Assembly: GCA_028565635.1 (NCBI GenBank)
Contig: JAOXYB010016909.1
Span: 1,427 to 18,931 of the forward strand
Source of the DNA: Phoronis ovalis
Taxonomy: Eukaryota; Phoronida; Phoronidae
DNA length: 17,505 nucleotides
Direction of reading: 5' to 3'
Shown here: positions 9,901 through 17,505 of the stretch, piece after piece
How positions within the stretch are numbered: the stretch's first letter is position 1
Layout: each line of letters starts with the position of its first letter
Translations under genes and position numbers: made by a program
The notes under the pieces: model-generated
The model's input: only the letters and a program-made list of their open reading frames with translations
What the model was told of the DNA's origin: nothing
Database searches by the model: none

Positions 9901-11018
9901 AGGCATTCTATCTACAATTTACTGCAGGTAACAACCAAAATATGACATTGATCTCGGTCTGATTTGCTGCTCCAGTGGTTTTTCACCTAAAATTTCTGCA
10001 TTTGTAATCCAGATGTTTCTATTTGTTGCACTAACAATATATCGTAATAAAGCCATAGGTTTTTATATAATTTGACGAGCAATGTGAAAAGTTAAGTTGT
10101 AATTCCCTAACAAATTATAATGCCACTATTTTTCAAGTATTAATACATATTTTCTATAAAACATAAGTATATACATTTTAGAAATAGCTGACAAATGTTA
10201 TTAATTATACTACATAACATAAGTCGACTGAAATGCCATAGCTCTAAATAAATGTGTCGAGATGATGAATTTCCACTGACAAGAGAGTCTAAAATTTTAC
10301 AATGTCCGGAAATCTACTAGTAGCTACTTAAACCAACATTCTGGTTCTTGTAATACACTGTTAATGTAGGACATATTAACAAAGTCCTGGTCTCCGCACT
10401 CTAACAAAATGACAGTTATGCATTTTAAAATGACCCCTAAACGTTGATTTTTCCTTAATTTAGTACCCCTATTTTCGTGAAAACAAGGATATTTTGCACT
10501 GAAAAAAAACAAGTTACCCTTTTTAGGTTTTCAAGGAAACATAAACAAATTTCTACACTTTCTACGTGCTACTGACAGTACAGTGCGTACAGTCGATAAA
10601 GGTAAGGTTAGTAAACATGAACCCTGACAAGAACAAAGTTTTCCGTACTTTTTTTTACTCGTTTTTAGTATGAATCTGGGCATGGTTCCCTCAATTTTAT
10701 ATCCTATTTTTTGATTTTCAAGGAATTATTTCTATAAAATCTACATTCTTTCAAGTTTCGAGAACCATGACTTTTTTAAAAATAATCCCCCTTTTCCATA
10801 ACAATCATGATCATTTTCTCGAGTGTGGGGACCGGGAACAAACTCTCAATCTTAGGTATTCATTATTTTGCTTTGCGCCCTCTTCTAATCTCAATAAAAT
10901 TAATACCTGTGATGTATACTGTTGCACCTGCTTCTCCCAATTGAAGGGCGATACCTTTACCAATACCTCTACTGGCACCAGTAACAATGCAAATTTTTCC
11001 ATTCAGCACACCACTCAT
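3845..11018 (-). CDS. dhrs1: Dehydrogenase/reductase SDR family member 1 (DHRS1), complete, 9 exons
   Basis: Splicing nine minus-strand exons (11018-10907, 9728-9670, 8793-8650, 8091-8009, 7127-6995, 6548-6399, 6249-6180, 4960-4880, 3978-3845) gives 966 nt, i.e. 321 residues plus TAG, close to the 313 of human DHRS1. Every intron is GT-AG and every phase joins correctly. The protein is a classical short-chain dehydrogenase/reductase: cofactor-binding TGASRGIG at 13-20, NNAY at 98-101 (the usual NNAG position), ISS at 157-159 with the catalytic Ser, and Y171xxxK175 (AYGVGK). It is followed by the DHRS1-like AADCAHEL and SLWPGAV stretches and an aromatic, hydrophobic C-terminus ending HKF (human ends SKF). 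Family knowledge: DHRS1 enzymes are NADP(H)-dependent carbonyl reductases linked to the endoplasmic reticulum. The start at 11018 matches the family N-terminus and has a good context (ACCATGA). An in-frame ATG at 11087 lies beyond a splice-acceptor-like site, so I did not use it. There is no broken frame, so I infer a functional host gene. Confidence 0.95.
4880..4960 (-). CDS. dhrs1: DHRS1 exon 8
   Basis: Encodes Asp251 through Asp277 plus one base of Gly278: DPAIMKKSGRILPTADL then YGLTDVDG, aligning with human DPNILSLSGKVLPSCDL and YGLRDVDG. The acceptor is CTTTTAG and the donor GATG|GTAAGT. Confidence 0.93.
6180..6249 (-). CDS. dhrs1: DHRS1 exon 7
   Basis: Encodes residues 228-250 plus one base of Asp251, with NAETAEFSGKCIVKLAT, matching SAETTELSGKCVVALAT in human DHRS1. 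The acceptor is TTTTTAG (a second AG four bases on would shift the frame) and the donor is CAG|GTCAGT. Confidence 0.92.
6399..6548 (-). CDS. dhrs1: DHRS1 exon 6: AADCAHEL and SLWPG
   Basis: Encodes residues 178-227, starting KDRMAADCAHEL and including FVSLWPGAVLTE, the PG loop after strand 6 that closes over the cofactor. The acceptor is GTTAACAG and the donor AAG|GTATGT. Its 3' neighbour is the shortest intron of the gene (149 bases). Confidence 0.94.
6995..7127 (-). CDS. dhrs1: DHRS1 exon 5: catalytic Ser-Tyr-Lys
   Basis: Encodes the end of Arg133 through Ala177. It holds the catalytic core: IVNISSGAG (Ser158/159; 159 is the likely catalytic one) and AYGVGK (Tyr171, Lys175). The acceptor is TTGTTAG and the donor GCA|GTAAGT, a near-perfect donor. 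All catalytic residues are present. Confidence 0.94.
8009..8091 (-). CDS. dhrs1: DHRS1 exon 4
   Basis: Encodes residues 106-132 and two bases of Arg133, including PFWESDPVEIWD and NNVGLR, which align with the FWETP..MWDDINNVGLR stretch of human DHRS1. The acceptor is CTTTCAG and the donor AG|GTACAC. Confidence 0.92.
8650..8793 (-). CDS. dhrs1: DHRS1 exon 3: carries the NNAY motif
   Basis: Encodes residues 58-105, from IQARGGKC through CDHSKETDIEKLF to LDLLVNNAYAGVE. The acceptor is CTTTTAG and the donor GAG|GTAATT. NNAY replaces the classical NNAG, as in human DHRS1. Confidence 0.93.
9243..9273. repeat. C-rich 12-base tandem duplication in DHRS1 intron 2
   Basis: GTATCCCCCTCC occurs twice in tandem, followed by CTAG. 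On the minus (transcribed) strand this gives GGG and GGGGG runs close together, a possible G-quadruplex in the intron RNA. The GC content is unusual for the surrounding intron. Confidence 0.5.
9670..9728 (-). CDS. dhrs1: DHRS1 exon 2
   Basis: A short exon for residues 38-57, starting GRTLKSKDGASG and ending ETAEE. The GR directly after strand 2 is typical of NADP(H)-preferring SDRs. The acceptor is CTTGTAG and the donor GTATGC, entering in phase 1 and leaving in phase 0. It is too short to be noticed as an open frame. Confidence 0.9.
10907..11018 (-). CDS. dhrs1: DHRS1 exon 1 (coding): start and cofactor-binding motif
   Basis: Encodes residues 1-37 plus one base of Gly38. It runs from the ATG in context ACCATGA through IVTGASRGIGKG and ATVYIT. 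The donor is ACAG|GTATTA. The TGxxxGxG loop binds the NADP(H) pyrophosphate in classical SDRs. Confidence 0.93.
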
Positions 11019-11070
11019 GGTTTGTTCAGAACTCAGCAAATTCTTTGGGGGTTTATATGATGTCAAGTTT
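11019..11070 (-). promoter_or_regulatory. Putative DHRS1 5' UTR with splice acceptor at its edge
   Basis: Reading the minus strand into the gene, TATCTCTTCCAG ends at 11071, a pyrimidine-rich tract and AG about 50 bases before the ATG. This suggests the start codon lies in the second transcribed exon, or that a spliced leader is joined here. The upstream exon is not identified. GAG|GTAAGG at about 12208 is a possible donor but has no other support. Confidence 0.45.
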
Positions 11071-11231
11071 CTGGAAGAGATACACACAGAGCAAATAGTA
11101 AAATGACGTAAGTCTAACCTTAATTGTGGGTGTGCAATTTATGTGCTAATGGCACAGAACAATAAAAGCAAATACTGATAGTCAGGCCTTACAGACAGAC
11201 AGACTTAGAATACATGATCCACTTGTGGGAA

Positions 11232-11763
11232 TTAAAATGACAAATGGAATTCAATGTATAATCTCATCTTCTCAAGTGTAACAACTCCTATATAGCACAA
11301 GTACAAATTCCGTGGAACAGATAAAATCAAATATCTTGGTGTAACTCCCAACATCAGATCTGAGATGGAAGAAGCACTTTCAACTTACAGAAGTGCTGCC
11401 GAGTGAAAGGGCAACTTTTAACACCATTTTATTCATAAAATGGAAATTCTAAAACTATCATCCTATTACACAACACAAGCTGCACTTTACAATGGTACGT
11501 ACATTGTACCCATACAATGGAATATTCCTCAGTTTATAGTTTGGGACCCATATACTGGGAACATTATCACCTGCTTGAAAAGGTCAAATATGTACAGCTT
11601 ATTATATGTTTTAAACGGCTACCATAACACTAGTTTAGTGTTGCGGCATTATTAGAATCCCTGAACTGGAAATTCTCTGGAGACGAAGGACACAGAGGCT
11701 ATAATTAGTTTTATGTATAAAATAACTTGTGAATTTCTGGATATGCAAGCTGCAACTCGCCTG
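11232..11763 (+). pseudogene. Degenerate LINE reverse-transcriptase tail (jockey/CR1-like)
   Basis: In successive frames the plus strand reads like the C-terminal end of a non-LTR retrotransposon reverse transcriptase. QMEFNV at 11241 is comparable to the usual KWQMEFN. IKYLGVT follows at 11326. FIVWDPYTGNIITCLKR then NGYHNTS lie in the open frame 11440-11655. RRRTQR is near 11680, and FMYKIT...LDMQAAT spans 11710-11760. At least three frame changes and several stops separate these blocks, so this is a dead 5'-truncated copy. The family assignment rests on the order of these blocks, which is characteristic of jockey/CR1-type elements in marine animals. It lies about 200 bases upstream of DHRS1, in the opposite orientation. 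Confidence 0.8.
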
Positions 11764-14540
11764 GCGTCCCTCATATATAAACAGGTTATATGCTTGCTTC
11801 TTACCAAAATAGCCTGAAAATGATGCCTTTCTGAGGACTGCTGAGAATGTAATGCAAGTTATGCATTTAGAGTAGGAAAATCGCCATATTTGAGCAAAAC
11901 GTAATTACTATTTATTTTTTAAAAAATGTCAAAAAATTTCAGTCTCAGACAGGATGCCATTCTAGCTGGTGGTTTTGTTTAGGGGTGTCTTTTCATGCCC
12001 TTGGACCACTTATTTAAAGAGTGTTTATAGGGTATATCCAATTTAAAACTAAGTGGCTCCGGGAACTCGTTTATTACTGTTAGAATTAATTAATTAATGC
12101 CAATATGGCAATAATGCCTTAATCAGCTAATGGGACTCAATTACACTTGAAATTGAAGGTCTACAACCCTCCACTGATTAACTATAAATACTCATTCTTC
12201 CCCTTACCTCACACCCCGCCTTATACTCATTGATGCAACAGGACCGGGGGAAAGCCTGTACACTATAATATTATCAATTCTCAATCAATACTATGATCGG
12301 CCAAATACTTTTCAAAATTTTTAAACCATCACGCTTTGAACCTTGCAACTAATGCGTTGCAAACTCACTACATTACACCACTCTGAAGTCTATTGTTCAC
12401 ATACTTCACTGTCCTTTTTTGCTGAGAACAGTTACATAAAGAAAAAGGCCTCACCAAAATAAAGCACATACACACGACTTGCTCTGCACAAAATGTGCCC
12501 CGCAATAGATTTTGATTTGTTTGAAAGTAGTTATAGAGGCGCCCCCTGGGAGTGAAACAATTTATCTAAAATTGACGTTTACACATGGAATTTGAACAAT
12601 AGTTAAAAAATCCTTATTGTTTAATTATTATTTAAATGGCATACCCTATTGTAAAAAAATATTTACAGAAAACAGTCTAAGAATAACATAAATAGAGCTA
12701 CTTCATTGTAAAAATCAAGCCATAGGGCCCGGGTTCACATATACCTGTACAGCCGTCCAGGACACTCGTACCGGGGATCAGACTCAAATCAATGGTTGGT
12801 ACACATGTGAGTGAACAAAAATGCATAAAAAGGGTGATTTTTAAAACAAAGCACGTTAATGTTTCTTCAAACGGATCGTTACAATGACTACTATAATAAA
12901 TATGCATATATTTTTAAAACGATTTTCCAAATAATGAACCTATTAATATTACTGTGTATGTTAATAGTGCAGGCGTATATATAGTTATCTTAACGGTGGT
13001 TCATTGTGTTTAGTAGTTTTTTTTTAACTCTGACAAATTGTCAAGCCGTTCACTGCACACACGAACATCATTTTTTCACGCCGGAACATTATATACGCAA
13101 GCAATTTTGTATGCAACCACGCCACCAAAAATGCTTCAAAAATCTTTCCATTTTAAAACTTTGCTGTAGTTTTTCATAACACCACAACTGTTAGACCCTG
13201 TATTATTTAATTCGCAGTTTTAAAGTATTAATTAAAACATATAATATGCAAATCTCTAATCACTATGCTATGAATAGTGTTCGAATAAGTGTTTTTGCCT
13301 TGACATAAAATGTGGGTACTGAAACAATTTCAAAATATAAAAGTGATATGGAATTTTTATTTATTTGTTAGAAATGAATGAAATTGGAGAAAAATATTAA
13401 AAACAACGTATTTTTTCAAATCGTTAAATTTATGTGAATTGTTGAGTTTCTTAACAGTTGAATATTTAGCCAACTTTACGTTGGTTAATTCTAATTAGTC
13501 CATCAATCGTGTAGTTTTCGTTTCACATTCTCAATTAAACATTATATTCTACGATCGGATGTCTACCCATTATACAAAATTAATAAATTTTCTCTCAGCA
13601 GTTGCATTTTAAATTTTTAGCATTTTCATTATCTTGTTGACAGCGAAATACAAAAAAAAAATTATGAAAACTTCGTTGTAAGCATGAAATATTTTAATGA
13701 AAACTTGCAAACTTTAACTAATTCTATCATTACTAATGTTTAAATAATTTTTTCTTAAGTTCATATTTTAGAGGATTATTATTAACGACTTTTAGTTTTT
13801 GAATATCATCGCATATTCAAGATTAGAGTGAAACTACTTTTTATCTAACAATTGAAGTTCTTTGTAAAGCCACATTTAGGTACGGTATGACTGCTAATGT
13901 CAATTTTGTTTAGCGATTAAATACGCCTATATAAAATACAAATCGTTGTTTGGCTGTTTTTTTTTTTACAATTAGAAGCGAGTATATAGCTAAACTTGTA
14001 CTATATAAAGTCGGTATCTCATGGTAAGAATAAGCTGTTTTGATGATATGACACCAATATTTTCAGACGGAACATGATTTGAAAATATCTGACGCTATTA
14101 AGCCGGCTTGTCATGTTTATACAATGAATTGGATTGAACAGAGCTTAACACTTTACAGAATATATATTTAGAATGTTCATTAAATTACTTTTTCGAAATT
14201 ATAACATTTAATTTAACGATAAAGAATATTAAACGTAAAATATATCTTAACGATACAATAAATTATGTAGCATTTAATGTGCAGTATTGAATTGGTTATA
14301 ACAATGATGATGATGATGAAAGGGGTTTTCTCGCTCATACCATAAAGTTGGAAAAATGTTTTATCAGCATAAGTGATAACTAACAGGACTAAAAATTTTG
14401 GAATATGGCGTTTTTTATTTTGTTTCACAAAATATCGTAATAATTCTCCGAAATAGTGCTACGTATAATTAGAACCAAGACGGGATGCTGAGTCAGATCT
14501 AAAAAGCAGTAATCACACTCTTTGATGTAGGCATTATTTA
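11764..14540. other. Long noncoding AT-rich interval upstream of DHRS1
   Basis: I recognise no gene, RNA gene or transposon protein here. It contains an AATTAATTAATTAAT run near 12087, a near-palindrome TGCCAATATGGCA near 12100, an isolated GC-rich motif at 12536-12553, and an ATG/GAT triplet run (14304-14320). Any DHRS1 promoter and first noncoding exon would be expected in or near this interval. Confidence 0.55.
12536..12553 (-). promoter_or_regulatory. CTCF-like motif
   Basis: GAGGCGCCCCCTGGGAG on the plus strand reads CTCCCAGGGGGCGCCTC on the minus strand. It contains CCAGGGGGCGC, which matches the core of the bilaterian CTCF consensus. It is sharply GC-rich in an AT-rich interval, about 1.5 kb upstream of DHRS1. 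CTCF is a bilaterian protein, so this applies only if the host is bilaterian. The same word also occurs inside some repeats. Confidence 0.3.
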
Positions 14541-14554
14541 CCACTTGTTTGTGT

Positions 14555-14800
14555 TTCGGACCAGCGAGCTTTCGAACTAATGAGACTTCGGACCAGAGAA
14601 CCCAAATTGCGTTAAAAACTACAAAAAATAACTTTTTTCGGTCTGTAACAAGATGTATAACTTTTTTATTATTCTGTTTTACTTATTTTTCTTACAGAAT
14701 TGAATATTTTAACACTTAATACATTATTTAAATCTAATTACAATAAGAAAATAGTAGTATCGGACTAGCTAGCTGTCGGACCAGAGAGCCTTCGGAGAAC
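14555..14800 (+). repeat. Modular TTCGGACCAG repeat, interrupted
   Basis: Variants of a ~15-base module TTCGGACCAGCGAGC occur at 14555, 14587 (TTCGGACCAGAGAAC), 14760 (TCGGACTAGCTAGC), 14775 (GTCGGACCAGAGAGC) and 14791 (TTCGGAGAAC). An AT-rich stretch of about 155 bases (14602-14757) separates the first pair from the rest. Each module carries a CpG in otherwise CpG-poor DNA. This looks like a decayed minisatellite-like element or the subterminal repeats of a nonautonomous transposon. Confidence 0.6.
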
Positions 14801-14936
14801 TGGGTGATCCCCGATAAAAATCGCCAACCACTTGACCAAACTTCGCCTTGAAATTTATTTAATTTGCGATTGCCTAAGTGCGAGTGAATTTCCCATAATT
14901 CCATTTCCCGGGCATTTTCCAATTTCAACGCATTTT

Positions 14937-14959
14937 AGGGCCGGCAGGAGGGCCGGTAT
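14937..14959. repeat. GGGCCGG short duplication
   Basis: GGGCCGGCAGGAGGGCCGG contains GGGCCGG twice, 12 bases apart. It is a GC spike in AT-rich surroundings about 140 bases after the TTCGGACC modules, and possibly part of the same repetitive insertion. Confidence 0.4.
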
Positions 14960-16229
14960 CTAAAATTTCTTCCAGTCAGTGGAAAGGGGTCAAATTTAAA
15001 AATGGGAAAACATATGTAGAGGTTTTTCACAATCCCATTCCCACACATGGGTACCAGTAATATATTTGAAAAAAATATTGTGACTAATTATATATTTGTC
15101 AAGTCTTTTTAACAATTCCCATTATCTTCATTTTATAAAAAGAGTACTGTACATTTAAATATTTTTGACTGTCTACTTCATTTTTATGAAGTTTTATACA
15201 CAAGTACAGGCATAAGTATAACAGTGTTTTCCAAAATCATATACAAACCTTATACACTTGACTTGAATTCAACATCAAAAATACAAAAATCTTTGTTATG
15301 CAGTATTTTTACATTAACCTTTTAGCTTTTTGCACAACTTACTTCCAAATATTTCCACAAAAAATAAATGGCTTGCATTAGACTTGTGAATCTTGATTTA
15401 AGATGTTGGACAAGTCACTGAATTATTTATAATGGTTACTGCAATTTCATGCCTTTGATTACTTCACACCCGTATCACCAAAATGATTAAGTTTTAATAT
15501 CTTGCTGCTGATACACAGATGGATTAAAGATATTATGCAAGATTATTGAATACATGTAGTAGGGTCACTCATTAACATGTATTATAGCCAGTACATAAAA
15601 GGCATTGTGTTGCTGAATATTAGACGACAACACAACTGATGACCTAAAACAGTTTGTAGAAATAAATTAGCAAAAAAAGTATGCAATAAATAATCAGCTT
15701 ATTTATTTTAATATATAATTGAGTCAATGAATACAAAATACAACAGTTCTGTTACAATACAAACAATATTCATAATGTGATTTTATATTAATGCACTGTT
15801 TTGTCTTACAGCTAGGTATTTATAACAGTACAAAAGAATATATACTAATTTGTTTCAATTTACTTAAATACATTTTCACATAACACCACATACCTGAAAT
15901 CATACTACACATTATAATCATGATTATCTATGTATAATCCTGCACCTTTTAATTGCTCCAATTACATTACATTTATTAATTGGCAGAATATAATATCAAT
16001 TGTCTAAGGACAATCTAGTATCAAAAGTAAGTACTAAATAGCCTTATGGGCATAATTTTGCAAGAAGGGTCAAGAATTTTTAAATTAAGTTATCCCATAG
16101 TCAACACTCTGTACCGTATTAGCATTAGTATCAGTTACATGTGAAAAATATTATTTTTGAATCAAAATTCAGCACTGATCACTTCTAGACTGTTTCTATA
16201 GCAAACAATCTTCTAGACCAGTACATTTT
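14960..16229. other. Noncoding AT-rich interval
   Basis: Only short chance open frames are present. No coding pattern, RNA gene or transposon protein is recognisable on either strand. Confidence 0.5.
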
Positions 16230-16271
16230 TATATATATATTATATATATATATATATATACATATATACAT

Positions 16272-16332
<61 letters not shown>

Positions 16333-16355
16333 TACATATATATATATATATATAT
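16230..16355. repeat. Compound microsatellite (TA)n-(CA)n-(TA)n
   Basis: An AT/TA run (16231-16260) passes through TACA/CATA transition units into an uninterrupted CA tract of about 48 bases (near 16280-16328), then CATA units and a second TA run to 16355. The open frame on the minus strand here is a by-product of the repeat. Confidence 0.97.
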
Positions 16356-16782
16356 TAATTGCCATAGAGATATATTAGTAAGTGCACTACAACATGTTCT
16401 CATCACACAAGCATTACTTCCAATTAAGATTTTGTCATATAAACTTACTTAAATGCTCGCATAGTGCTACTCCAGTGCTAATGAGTTACATACATGTAAT
16501 AAAAGTATAATATAATGCTGATTGTCCTAATTGCAAAGTCAATTTTAAAAAAATGGGAATTTAAAATTTTTTTTACACCAGTTGCGGAATAAACAATTGT
16601 TTGTAAATTAAAATTGTCCTCTATAAATGATACCTACAGTATAATGCCATTGAAAACAGCAGAGTTTTTGAATCACAAAACAGATTACAAAATGGCATTT
16701 TAATTTTAGACAGATGATATGAACATGAACCTGACGAAGTAACAACGGCGAATGGAAGAAGGGGAGGCATTAAGGCCCCATT

Positions 16783-17327
16783 GGAGAACATTTTGATGAA
16801 AGACCAATCTTTCGGAGCAAGGATAGCTTAAAATCTGCTGACATATACCAGATACCAGAACAAATGTTCTTTGAATGGATTTGGATTACTTTTCATGTTT
16901 TTCATTTTTCAAAGGATTTCACATCCACAATAAAATTACTATATATTACAACTATAATTTTACCTGTACAAATCTCTCTAAATAATATCCGCATGAGTTA
17001 TGAATTGCAACAGACAAATGAAACAGTGAACAATAATGTCAAGCAAACAAATGCTACTGTCACATCTTTTCAGGCTGCTTCACATGGTATTTTAAAATAT
17101 TGCTTACGGGGTCTTCTCGGAGACGATCAAAGAAGAACAATTTTTAAGTATTATGATGTAATATCTAGAATACCCGATAGTTTAATGGATGAGGATTTTA
17201 ATAATGTTCAAAGTCAATACAAGAAGTCATCATCATGTTTGAAAATAGTTTTCCGCACTCTACAATGCTAAATACAGATACACATTTCTTAATGACAAGA
17301 TCCAAATTATTTGTTTATATATTATAG
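16783..17327 (+). pseudogene. Possible DUF4218-like (CACTA-associated) protein remnant, frameshifted
   Basis: An open frame runs from just after an in-frame TAA (16771-16773) to TAA at 17272-17274; its first ATG is at 16864. The part from about 17065 looks protein-like: SFQAASHGILKYCLRGLLGD then IFKYYDVISRI. This resembles the LLP.CLRG.LP...... helix block of DUF4218, a domain linked to CACTA/Tnp2 transposons. After 17234 the resemblance jumps to another frame, where MFENSFPHS...THFL recalls the family's LE..FPPS....HL block, ending at TAG 17325-17327. This implies one indel near 17225-17235. The N-terminal part (16783-17060) has no recognised motif. The call is from remembered pattern and remains tentative; an unrelated exon is possible. 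Confidence 0.3.
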
Positions 17328-17439
17328 TTGTTGATTAACTGGAGATCAAGTCTATATATTTTAGACCGCTTTTTATGAATATATACGTTTATTTCATATT
17401 ATTATATATAAACTTGCTGTCACAGGAATTAAGTATATG

Positions 17440-17505
17440 AGTGTGTGTGTCTGCATGTATGTACGTGTGTGTGCGTGCGTGTGTGTGTGTGTGTATATAT
17501 ATGTA
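17440..17505. repeat. GT-rich microsatellite at the window end
   Basis: An imperfect (GT)n run with GTAT, GTAC and GCGT interruptions ends in TATATATATG at the edge of the window. The array may continue beyond it. Confidence 0.9.

Noticed and set aside
11019-11087. Upstream in-frame ATG at 11087 as the DHRS1 start
   Set aside because: The extra 23 residues do not resemble the family, and a good splice acceptor (CTTCCAG ending at 11071) separates that ATG from the conserved start at 11018.
12190-12260. GAG|GTAAGG at about 12208 as the donor of a DHRS1 5' noncoding exon
   Set aside because: The match to a donor is good and the area is somewhat GC-richer, but nothing else identifies an exon, so it is not listed as a feature.
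12698-12907. Minus-strand open frame, and a GGGTTCACAT word suggesting a tRNA B box
   Set aside because: No cloverleaf, A box or acceptor stem can be built around it, and the open frame has no protein-like pattern.
14734-14928. Minus-strand open frame of 64 codons
   Set aside because: It overlaps the TTCGGACC repeat modules and has no family resemblance; most likely chance.
16185-16406. Minus-strand open frame of 73 codons with a VCVCVC run
   Set aside because: It is a translation of the TA/CA microsatellite.
1-17505. CRISPR array, prokaryotic operon or phage module
   Set aside because: No spaced repeats of that type, no Shine-Dalgarno-led gene series, and a clear intron-containing animal gene is present.

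Overview
This is animal (metazoan) nuclear DNA, probably from an invertebrate. It is AT-rich, with GT-AG introns of 149 to 1219 bases, microsatellites, and decayed pieces of several transposon classes. No bacterial or phage gene organisation is visible. The exact phylum cannot be read from the window. A mollusc, brachiopod, annelid or similar marine invertebrate would fit the protein style and repeat content, but that is inference.

Positions 1-2500 hold a mobile-element cluster. A 93-94 base direct repeat (1-94 and 523-615) flanks a fragment that looks like the first catalytic block of an animal tyrosine-recombinase-like protein. Immediately after the second copy is a long open frame (591-2108) for a Mutator-like DDE transposase. 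All its catalytic positions are visible, but it has no convincing native start. Downstream there is an 18-base inverted repeat, then a CpG-containing patch with an RFX/X-box-like palindrome.

Positions 3845-11018, minus strand, hold a complete nine-exon gene that I reconstructed by splicing by eye. It encodes a 321-residue DHRS1 (dehydrogenase/reductase SDR family member 1). Every junction is GT-AG, the reading frame is kept throughout, and the SDR cofactor and catalytic motifs are intact. A splice-acceptor-like site about 50 bases upstream of the start codon suggests an additional 5' noncoding exon or a trans-spliced leader.

Positions 11200-17505 are mostly noncoding. They contain a frameshifted jockey/CR1-type LINE reverse-transcriptase tail (11232-11763), an isolated CTCF-like GC motif (12536-12553), a modular TTCGGACCAG repeat (14555-14800), a compound TA/CA microsatellite (16230-16355), a possible broken DUF4218-like (CACTA-associated) remnant (16783-17327), and a GT microsatellite running off the window end.

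DHRS1 is the only clearly functional host gene. The remaining recognisable coding material is of transposon origin. No operon-like or new multi-gene system is supported. The most unusual structure is the composite repeat / recombinase fragment / Mutator arrangement at the left edge.
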